Shown: positions 6,361 to 11,542 of the stretch, one piece after another
Position numbering within the stretch: position 1 is the first letter of the stretch
Layout: the number at the start of each line of letters is the position of its first letter
Assembly (NCBI GenBank): GCA_910577655.1
Contig: CAJTOW010000120.1
Coordinates: 1 to 11,542, forward strand
Length of the DNA stretch: 11,542 nucleotides
From: an uncultured Lachnospiraceae bacterium
Lineage (GTDB): Bacteria > Bacillota > Clostridia > Lachnospirales > Lachnospiraceae
Reading direction: 5' to 3'
The notes under the pieces: generated by a model
Told to the model about the DNA's origin: nothing
Seen by the model: the letters and a program-made list of their open reading frames with translations, nothing else
The model's database searches: none
Translations under genes and position numbers: made by a program

Positions 6361-6881
6361 CACGCTTCCTCCTTTACAAAAATACTTCTGATATGATTAT
6401 AAATGGCTTCCAGCTCAAATACCAGCATAGCTGCGCCTGCCAGGGGCACTGGAAAATACATCCAGAAACGGGACACCTTGGGCATACTCACGTAAGTTCC
6501 CTTGGATCCCAGTCCTGTAGCATAGCTCCAGCCTACCGTGATCATGATTACCGCCAGCCCCAGCACTGCGATATCTGCCAGAATATCCAGGAATTTGATC
6601 AGTTTCTTAGGAAGAAACGGATCCAGGGCTGTCATACGGATATGTGCCCCCCGGCGGATACTAAGGGCGGCTGACAGCACAGCCATATAGGACATGCAGG
6701 TCAGAACCACTTCCTCGCTCCAGGCCGGATCTGGGATAATTGGTATATAACGTCCGCATACTGCCATGGTCGTTATCAGGATATCCGCAATCAGCAGCAG
6801 TTTACAGATCAGCATCACAAATTTGTACACCGCATCATAGACGGGCCGGATCTTATCAATCGTCACAAAAATAGATGGCAT
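6360..6881 (-). CDS. dctQ: TRAP transporter small permease subunit (dctQ)
   Basis: A 173-aa membrane protein of the DctQ family, which binds DctM and is required for assembly of the permease. Four predicted membrane segments lie near 20-43, 54-75, 95-119 and 137-160. The family signature WSEEVVL followed by AALSIRRGAHIRM (54-84) is clear. The ATG at 6881 is preferred because GGGG lies ten bases upstream; an in-frame ATG at 6890 is too close to it and a TTG at 6902 has no site. It is separated from the upstream dctP-2 by a large hairpin and overlaps dctM by one base. Confidence 0.92.
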   Translation of the reverse strand: MPSIFVTIDKIRPVYDAVYKFVMLICKLLLIADILITTMAVCGRYIPIIPDPAWSEEVVLTCMSYMAVLSAALSIRRGAHIRMTALDPFLPKKLIKFLDILADIAVLGLAVIMITVGWSYATGLGSKGTYVSMPKVSRFWMYFPVPLAGAAMLVFELEAIYNHIRSIFVKEEA

Positions 6882-6970
6882 ATCTAACATTCCCCTTTCC
6901 AAACATTTTTATAGTCCTACTGCCACTACTCTTTTCCCCACGGTCTGTGCAGGCAATACCCAGACCTGGC

Positions 6971-7020
6971 TTTTACAAGTTCAGGGCACAGAGACCTCTC
7001 TGTGCCCTGAACTTGTAAAA
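6971..7020 (-). promoter_or_regulatory. Perfect 23-bp intergenic hairpin after dctP-2
   Basis: Arms 6971-6993 and 6998-7020 are exact inverted copies around the 4-base loop ACCT. It starts one base after the dctP-2 stop. On the minus strand the stem is followed by GCCAGG, not T, so it is not a standard terminator. In TRAP operons the binding protein is usually needed in excess, so the likely role is protection of the dctP-2 message 3' end or partial termination before dctQM. Confidence 0.75.
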
Positions 7021-7021
7021 C

Positions 7022-8128
7022 TTACTGCATATCCAGAATCTGCTGGTACAGTTCGGCATTATCCTTGGAGGATTCCTCGATAATGGCCTGACAGGCTTCC
7101 TGCCATGGGGTAATATCCTCTACCTCTACTACATTGCATCCCTCTGCCTTCAGCTCTTCCAGAACCTTATTCTCAGCATCCTCAGAGATCTTCCGGTTGA
7201 ACTCAGAAGCGTATTTGCCGGCCTCCATGAGGATACCCTGCTGCTCTGGGGTCAGTTTCTCCCAGGCTGTATCAGTGATGATCACCTGGATAGCGCCCAG
7301 GGTATGTCCGTCCAGGATCAGGTTGTTGGCAACCTCCGGGAATGCGTTGGACTTATAGTTTGCGATAGGCTGCTCCGCGCCGTCCACCACGCCGGTCTGC
7401 AGGGCTGAGTACAGCTCGCCAAAGGATACTACGGTCGGGGAAGCGCCAAGGCCTTCTACCATACCGTTCATGATCGGGTCATTGGACACACGCAGTTTCA
7501 TGCCCTTTAAATCCTCCAGGCTGTTTACTTCCTTTACTGTGAAGAAATGACGGAAGCCCTCTTCGCCGTAGAACAGACCGCGTACGCCGGCGCCATTTTC
7601 CTGGGGCTCAAGCAGAAACTCTTCTGCCAGATCGCTGGTTGCAAAGTTCCAGAAATGATCGCGGTTTACAAATGTATAAGGGATAGACAGCAGCATGGAT
7701 TTCTGTCCGCCATAGCTGGTCAGCGCGAACGCGGAAATACGGGACATGTCAATGTCGCCGCCACCCAGCATGGTATCCAGCACGTCGTTCTCAGAACCAA
7801 GAACACCGCTGGCCTGCAGGTCAATCTTGATTGAGCCGCCGGACAGTTCCTCCACCTTCTCTTTGAACGCGGTATCTGTCTGGCCCACGATGGTATCCAG
7901 CGGATTCACCTCTGCCATGACCAGGGTAATATCCGGCCCCACCTTCTCGCCGGCCGCCTCAGCTTCTGCAGAAGTCTCTTCTTTGGCTGCTTCGTTCTCC
8001 TTGGGTGCCTCAGTGGCTTCCGTCGCCGCGGTAGTAGCCGGAGCATCCGGCTCCTTGAGTCCGCATCCTGCCAGGGATACTGCTGCCATAGCCAGACACA
8101 GGGAAATGCTAACGAATTTTTTCTTCAT
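7022..8128 (-). CDS. dctP: TRAP transporter substrate-binding lipoprotein (dctP-2)
   Basis: A 368-aa DctP-family binding protein. Signal peptide MKKKFVSISL.. with lipobox LAGC and Cys22 for lipid attachment, then a flexible Ala/Glu/Thr-rich tether (residues 26-64), then the binding domain. The conserved ligand Arg is in KGMKLRVSND (Arg213), followed by GELYSALQTGVVDGAEQP (237-254). Many family members have AEN where this protein has AEQ; dctP-1 keeps AEN. Start choice: ATG 8128 has AAAGGAGG with a seven-base gap, an ideal site. The frame stays open upstream through the MITE-like element to 8335, and that extension is spurious. It is the first gene of the predicted operon dctP-2, dctQ, dctM, dctP-1, and lies downstream of the two-component genes. 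Confidence 0.92.
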   Translation of the reverse strand: MKKKFVSISLCLAMAAVSLAGCGLKEPDAPATTAATEATEAPKENEAAKEETSAEAEAAGEKVGPDITLVMAEVNPLDTIVGQTDTAFKEKVEELSGGSIKIDLQASGVLGSENDVLDTMLGGGDIDMSRISAFALTSYGGQKSMLLSIPYTFVNRDHFWNFATSDLAEEFLLEPQENGAGVRGLFYGEEGFRHFFTVKEVNSLEDLKGMKLRVSNDPIMNGMVEGLGASPTVVSFGELYSALQTGVVDGAEQPIANYKSNAFPEVANNLILDGHTLGAIQVIITDTAWEKLTPEQQGILMEAGKYASEFNRKISEDAENKVLEELKAEGCNVVEVEDITPWQEACQAIIEESSKDNAELYQQILDMQ

Positions 8129-8180
8129 AATATACCCTCCTTTGAGATTAAGGTTCCCGCAAAAGCCCTCTGGCCCCTGT

Positions 8181-8389
8181 CTAGAGTGTGTCTGAAAATT
8201 GCTTTCTGGCAGATGTGTGTCACAGTTTGTGGAAAAATTGGGCCAAATGAAGGGCGCATAGTGGGCTATGTAACCTGAATTTGGTCCAAATATCCCAAGG
8301 GACGCCTGCGGTGTACCGCGAAGTGGGACGTGCACACCGAAGACGTCCCTTGTGGAGATGCCGAAAATGAATTTTCAGACGCGCTGTAG
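8181..8389. mobile_element. 209-bp MITE-like element, copy 2, in the operon leader
   Basis: Same element as 4835-5043, same length and orientation. Ends: CTAGAGTGTGTCTGAAAATT on the left, CTACAGCGCGTCTGAAAATT (reverse complement) on the right. It lies between the predicted TRAP promoter (8450-8478) and dctP-2 (start 8128), so it would be transcribed as part of a leader of about 315 bases. The internal AAGGGACG.C stem is kept with a single change. No open frame here has its own ribosome binding site. Confidence 0.8.
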
Positions 8390-8449
8390 TGCTGACTTGC
8401 GGAAATACCTTGTTACAGTGCGTTGTCAGAAATGTTTTCTGATAAGTCC

Positions 8450-8478
8450 ATTATAGCTTTCAACTGTTTTCCGGAAAA
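8450..8478 (-). promoter_or_regulatory. Predicted TRAP operon promoter (good -10, poor -35)
   Basis: Minus strand TATAAT (8455-8450) with, at 17-base spacing, TTTTCC (8478-8473) in the -35 position. A perfect -10 with a poor -35 is typical of promoters that need an activator, which fits the neighbouring AraC-type regulator. Predicted start is near 8443. Confidence 0.65.
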
Positions 8479-8529
8479 TGGTAAATATTTGTTAATCCTA
8501 GTACTATTTTTACCTCTTTCATTTTCCGG
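8467..8529. promoter_or_regulatory. Candidate operator for the response regulator
   Basis: The palindrome TTTTCCGGAAAA (8467-8478) covers the -35 box. The 10-base arm CCGGAAAATG (8471-8480) recurs inverted at 8520-8529, and each arm is followed inward by a GTAAATA-like AT tract (8481 and near 8513 on the other strand). This places paired sites at and about 50 bp upstream of the -35. Binding by the adjacent regulator is inference. Confidence 0.4.
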
Positions 8530-8546
8530 CTTTATGCACTTATCAC

Positions 8547-8586
8547 AAAAAAAGCAGTATCTGGGGAGGGTGCCGCCAGATACTGC
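8547..8586 (-). terminator. Intrinsic terminator of the two-component operon
   Basis: Perfect 11-bp stem GCAGTATCTGG/CCAGATACTGC (8554-8564 with 8576-8586), 11-base loop, followed on the minus strand by seven T (A8547-A8553). It lies 41 bases after the response-regulator stop, so the two-component and TRAP transcripts are separate. Confidence 0.92.
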
Positions 8587-8627
8587 GCGAGAATAATGAA
8601 ACTGAAATATGGGGTGATGTCCGGATC

Positions 8628-9674
8628 TTATTTATCGGAAATGGAAACTGAAAAATCCTGCTTCCTGAAAATTGAGAGCCGGTATTCGGTAGGACTCTGG
8701 CCGGTGATCCGGCGGAACACCTTGGTAAAATAATTGGAATCCGGGTAGCCTACTGCCCGACCGATCTCTTTTATGTTCACATTAGACTGTTTTAACAGTT
8801 GTCTGGCTTCATTTACCCGGTATTCAGCTATATAGGAGGTAAAGTTCCGCCCAAAGCACTGCTTGAACAGCCGGCTGAAATAAGCTTCCGAATAATTCAT
8901 CATCTGTGCCAGATCCTGCATGGACAGATCATACATGTAGTTGTCATGAATATAACGCTGAATCACCTGGGTGACCTGGGTCTGCCGCTGCTGGGCCATC
9001 TCCCCCAGGCCTATGTCCGAAATCTGGGAGCTGGGGCTTCCGGATGAAAGGCTGGCACTCTCAAAGCCCCCGGGCCGTGGGCCGGCACTTTCGGAACCTC
9101 CGGGCCGCAGGCTGGCACTTTCGGAACCTCCGGGCCGTGGGCTGGCACTCTCACAGCCCCCAGGCGACAGACTGGCACTTTCAAAGCCTCTGGGTGACCA
9201 GCAGGCGGACAAGTCACTGCTATCTGTATTTGGGGTCTGGGGCTGGTCCGACAGCCCTGCCTGGGGCGCACTGCCCATGTACCGGCCTGCCTGGGCCGCC
9301 TGCTCTGCCAGCCGGATGGCCTCTTCCAGAACCAGCATCAGCTCATTCCCGTCATAGGGCTTCAGAAGATAATCCAGTGCCCGCACCGTGATCGCTTTCT
9401 TGGCATAGGCAAACTCATCAAATGCCGTCAGGAATATAATACAGCATGCCTTATCCTTCTTCCTGATCTCCTCCGCCGCCTGAATACCGTCGATTCCCGG
9501 CATCTCAATATCCAGCAGCGCGATCTGGATCCTCTCCTGCTCATAGATTTCCAGGGCCTCCCGGCCATTCTCTGCCTGGAATATGGCGCACCTGTCCCCC
9601 AGGTTCTCTTGTAGTGTCTTACAGAGAACAGCCCGCTCGATCGCCTCATCATCCGCAATTAACAAACGTACCAT
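8628..9674 (-). CDS. YesN-like response regulator, receiver plus AraC-type HTH
   Basis: A 348-aa two-component response regulator. The receiver domain spans residues 2-122: acidic pair Asp8/Asp9, phosphoacceptor Asp55 (LLDIEMPG), Thr83 and Lys105 (LLKPYD). The C-terminal AraC-type DNA-binding domain spans about 233-335, with two helix-turn-helix units: SMQDLAQMMNYSEAYFSRLF and IKEIGRAVGYPDSNYFTKVF. The linker holds five 10-residue repeats (159-208) of the type PGGSESASLR. Start ATG 9674 has GGGGG six bases upstream and lies 13 bases after the kinase stop. Phosphorylation by the upstream kinase and activation of the TRAP promoter are inferred from gene order. Confidence 0.95.
   Translation of the reverse strand: MVRLLIADDEAIERAVLCKTLQENLGDRCAIFQAENGREALEIYEQERIQIALLDIEMPGIDGIQAAEEIRKKDKACCIIFLTAFDEFAYAKKAITVRALDYLLKPYDGNELMLVLEEAIRLAEQAAQAGRYMGSAPQAGLSDQPQTPNTDSSDLSACWSPRGFESASLSPGGCESASPRPGGSESASLRPGGSESAGPRPGGFESASLSSGSPSSQISDIGLGEMAQQRQTQVTQVIQRYIHDNYMYDLSMQDLAQMMNYSEAYFSRLFKQCFGRNFTSYIAEYRVNEARQLLKQSNVNIKEIGRAVGYPDSNYFTKVFRRITGQSPTEYRLSIFRKQDFSVSISDK
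9051..9200. repeat. Five 30-bp tandem repeats inside the regulator gene
   Basis: Five consecutive units of exactly 30 bp (9051, 9081, 9111, 9141, 9171), each beginning GCTGGCACT or a close variant. Units 2 and 3 are nearly identical; 1, 4 and 5 differ more. Because 30 is a multiple of three, gain or loss of units keeps the reading frame and changes only the length of the Ser/Gly/Pro linker. Confidence 0.93.
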
Positions 9675-9687
9675 CTTTTTCCCCCTG

Positions 9688-11175
9688 CTATCCTGCTTCC
9701 TCCTGGGGGATCCGCATCTGAATCACTGTGCAGTGCCCCTGGCTGCTGTAGATTTTTAAATCTCCTTCTTTGTAAATGGAATGAATCCTCTGATAGATAT
9801 TCCCCAGACCAATCCCCACTCTGGCTGTCCGTTTCTCCCTCATGGCTTCCTCCAGCTCTATCCGGCGCTCATCAGTCATGCCCCCACCGGTATCCGCCAC
9901 AGATACTATCACCACATTTCCCTGCTGCCACACCCGCAGGATGACCCGGCCTCCCTGCTCTTTTTTGGATATGCCGTGGACAATGGCATTTTCCACAATA
10001 GGCTGGAGGGTAAAGGCCGGTATCTGCACCGCCTGTGCATTGACTGCACAGTGGCATTCATACTGGACCCGGCTGCCAAACCGCATCTTCTGGAGATACA
10101 TATAGTCCTCCACTACCCTAAGCTCCGAGGAAAGGGCTACTACCTGCTCGGCGGTCTTCAGATTGTACCGGAACAGACTGCTCATACTGGTGATCATCCG
10201 TTCTGTGGTGGCGGCGTCCTCCAACTTTGCCGTACAGGCGATCATATTGAGGGTATTGAACAGGAAATGGGGATTGATCTGGTTCTTCAGCATGTCAAGC
10301 CGCGCCGCATCCAGACGTTTCTCCATCTCCATCCGCTCCATCTCCTCCTGGTGCAGAAGCTCGGACATCTCATAATTGCGCATCAGGCTGTTGATGTAGC
10401 CTCTGGTCGCATGCTTCATTTTGTTGAAAGCATGAACCATTTCGCCCATCTCATCCTTATTCTCTACCTCCAGATCATCGCCGCTGAAATCATTGACCGC
10501 AATCTTGCGGGCATTTCCGGCCAGAAGGTTCAGGGGCCTCAGGAAGGATTGCACAATCAGCCGTGAAAGAGCCACAGACACGACCACCATTCCCCCGGAA
10601 AAGAGGAGAATCAGGTAAGGCATATTATAGAAAAAAGGCACCTTTTCCTGATAGCTGGCATCCCCTGCTTCCAGAGTGACCTGCAGAAGCCGTCGGGCAT
10701 AGGTCTCCAGATATTCCTGCATATCATAGATCCGGTACAAGTCAGCTACATTATAAGTCTCCTGGGATAAGGTTCCTATAAATCCATCCCGGGTCCGGCT
10801 ATAATTCTCATAGGCATTGCGCACATTCCAGGTCCGTGCATACCGCTCCTCACCAATGGTCTGATAGTCAAATGGCAGTCCCCTGATACAACGCTCTGAC
10901 CGGGCACAGGCAATTTTGTAGTCCTGCTCCGCCTCCTCATTCCGCTCACGCACCACCCGCTCAAAGGCCTGCACCTCCAACTCCATGGCCTTCTGGAAAT
11001 CCTGACACCGTGAGTTGTCATTGAGGATCACCCGGAAATGCCCCAACGCAAAGTTCATCAGCTGCAGGTTGAATACCGCCGACAGCAGGAGCATCAGAAT
11101 TACCATGCCGCTGTACACAGCCAGCTTTTTCTTCAATGAAATTGTCAGCCACAGATTTCGGATGGATTGATACAT
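9688..11175 (-). CDS. YesM-like membrane sensor histidine kinase
   Basis: A 495-aa sensor kinase of the YesM/LytS type (His_kinase family with HATPase_c). Order: membrane segment 18-43, extracellular mostly helical sensor region 44-182, second membrane segment 183-210, HAMP linker about 211-262, coiled coil, phospho-acceptor His303 in QINPHFLFNTLN, N-box QPIVENAIVHG (391-401), G1 box VADTGGGM (426-433) and G2 box GIGLGNI (454-460). All catalytic motifs are intact. The start ATG at 11175 has only a distant AAAGGA (14 bases), so initiation may be weak; no better in-frame start is visible. The sensor region is not a named ligand-binding domain that I recognise. It is first in the two-gene operon and partners the regulator downstream. 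Confidence 0.95.
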   Translation of the reverse strand: MYQSIRNLWLTISLKKKLAVYSGMVILMLLLSAVFNLQLMNFALGHFRVILNDNSRCQDFQKAMELEVQAFERVVRERNEEAEQDYKIACARSERCIRGLPFDYQTIGEERYARTWNVRNAYENYSRTRDGFIGTLSQETYNVADLYRIYDMQEYLETYARRLLQVTLEAGDASYQEKVPFFYNMPYLILLFSGGMVVVSVALSRLIVQSFLRPLNLLAGNARKIAVNDFSGDDLEVENKDEMGEMVHAFNKMKHATRGYINSLMRNYEMSELLHQEEMERMEMEKRLDAARLDMLKNQINPHFLFNTLNMIACTAKLEDAATTERMITSMSSLFRYNLKTAEQVVALSSELRVVEDYMYLQKMRFGSRVQYECHCAVNAQAVQIPAFTLQPIVENAIVHGISKKEQGGRVILRVWQQGNVVIVSVADTGGGMTDERRIELEEAMREKRTARVGIGLGNIYQRIHSIYKEGDLKIYSSQGHCTVIQMRIPQEEAG

Positions 11176-11215
11176 GGGCAGGTAGGCGTTCCTTTCTGGG
11201 AGCTATTTTTACATA

Positions 11216-11244
11216 ATTTTAACATAACAAAGAGAGCGGTGCAA
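11216..11244 (-). promoter_or_regulatory. Promoter of the two-component operon
   Basis: Minus strand TTGCAC (11244-11239), 17-base spacer, TAAAAT (11221-11216), with a TG one base before the -10 (extended -10). Start expected near 11209, leaving a leader of about 34 bases. The remaining sequence up to the tRNA terminator is AT-rich with no further gene. Confidence 0.75.
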
Positions 11245-11322
11245 GTTTCTCTGGCCAAATAGGTTACATCCAGAAAAAATGAACGAAATAGCAAATTCTC
11301 ATTTTCCTGAATTATGCAACAC

Positions 11323-11352
11323 AAAAAAAGTCCTTGATTTTCAAGGACTTTT
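11323..11352 (-). terminator. Intrinsic terminator of the tRNA operon
   Basis: Stem TCCTTGA/TCAAGGA (11331-11337 with 11341-11347), extended by AAAAG/CTTTT, with a TTT loop, and a T-run on the minus strand (A11323-A11329). It starts three bases past the tRNA-Cys 3' end. Confidence 0.93.
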
Positions 11353-11355
11353 CAG

Positions 11356-11426
11356 AGGCGACAACCAGATTTGAACTGGTGATCAGGGTGTTGCAGACCC
11401 ACGCCTTACCACTTGGCTATGTCGCC
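11356..11426 (-). tRNA. tRNA-Cys (GCA)
   Basis: 71 bases. Acceptor stem GGCGACA/TGTCGCC, T stem ACCAG/CTGGT with loop TTCAAAT, anticodon GCA preceded by T33, discriminator T. The CCA end is not encoded. Anticodon stem pairs 28-31 with 39-42 are sound, but 27/43 is a T/T mismatch; this is minor and does not suggest a pseudogene. Confidence 0.96.
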
Positions 11427-11442
11427 ATATTTGATTATATGA

Positions 11443-11466
11443 ACCGGAATAATATTTTATTCCGGT
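11443..11466. other. Hairpin between the two tRNA genes
   Basis: ACCGGAATAA and TTATTCCGGT form a 10-bp perfect inverted repeat around TATT. There is no T-run, so it is probably a processing spacer. A TATAAT (11439-11434, minus) lies just before the tRNA-Cys 5' end, but there is no -35 match. Confidence 0.6.
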
Positions 11467-11469
11467 CAG

Positions 11470-11541
11470 TGACCCCAACGAGATTCGAACTCGTGTTACC
11501 GCCGTGAAAGGGCGATGTCTTAACCGCTTGACCATGGGGCC
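11470..11541 (-). tRNA. tRNA-Glu (TTC)
   Basis: 72 bases. Acceptor stem GGCCCCA/TGGGGTC with one G/T pair, anticodon TTC in loop CTTTCAC, T stem ACGAG/CTCGT with loop TTCGAAT, discriminator A. CCA is not encoded. The 5' end is one base from the window edge; its promoter lies outside. Confidence 0.97.
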
Positions 11542-11542
11542 T

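Noticed and set aside
6971..7020. Calling the 23-bp hairpin a rho-independent terminator
   Set aside because: No T-run follows on either strand except bases inside the stem, and dctQM lie immediately downstream in the same operon.
8129..8335. Upstream in-frame extension of dctP-2 by 69 codons
   Set aside because: It is read through the MITE-like element; the ATG at 8128 has an ideal ribosome binding site and begins a proper lipoprotein signal peptide.
9051..9200. CRISPR array
   Set aside because: The units are contiguous 30-bp tandem repeats without spacers and lie in frame inside the regulator gene.

Overview
The window looks like a chromosomal segment of a Gram-positive anaerobe of the class Clostridia, most likely a gut Lachnospiraceae. 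The evidence is Firmicutes-type ribosome binding sites (AGGAGG-like), consensus SigA-type promoters, YesM/YesN-type two-component proteins, TRAP transporter genes with lipoprotein binding proteins, an Rpn/PDDEXK_2 family nuclease gene and many interspersed hairpin repeats. This assignment is inference from gene style, not a database match. Every gene called with confidence is on the minus strand, so transcription runs from high to low coordinates.

Reading in the direction of transcription: tRNA-Glu(TTC) and tRNA-Cys(GCA) (11541-11356) end at an intrinsic terminator. Next comes a sensor kinase and an AraC-type response regulator (11175-8628), driven by a good promoter and closed by an intrinsic terminator. 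The regulator carries five 30-bp tandem repeats in its linker. A TATAAT promoter with a poor -35 box and a palindrome over that box then leads into a TRAP operon: substrate-binding protein (dctP-2), a perfect 23-bp hairpin, small membrane subunit (dctQ), large membrane subunit (dctM, overlapping dctQ by one base), and a second, divergent substrate-binding protein (dctP-1). A 209-bp MITE-like element lies upstream of each dctP gene, in the same orientation and about 90% identical between copies. The likely logic is that the kinase senses an extracellular signal, the regulator activates the weak promoter, and the TRAP system imports an organic acid or similar solute that cannot be named from sequence.

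Below the TRAP operon is a 151-nt repeat that folds on paper as a four-way junction with three hairpins. It is followed by a perfect consensus promoter, a leader containing a terminator-like hairpin, a conserved hypothetical protein (138 aa) and an acetamidase/formamidase-family protein. A second, divergent copy of the junction repeat overlaps the acetamidase stop codon. Then comes an Rpn/PDDEXK_2-type nuclease gene, with a half copy of the same repeat touching its 3' end, and a partial exact copy at the window's left edge.

The strongest candidate for something undescribed is this junction-repeat family. It has conserved pairing, an interchangeable first hairpin, placement at 3' ends of genes and close association with an Rpn-type nuclease gene. 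The second is the paired MITE-like element in front of both dctP genes, one copy lying inside the predicted operon leader.
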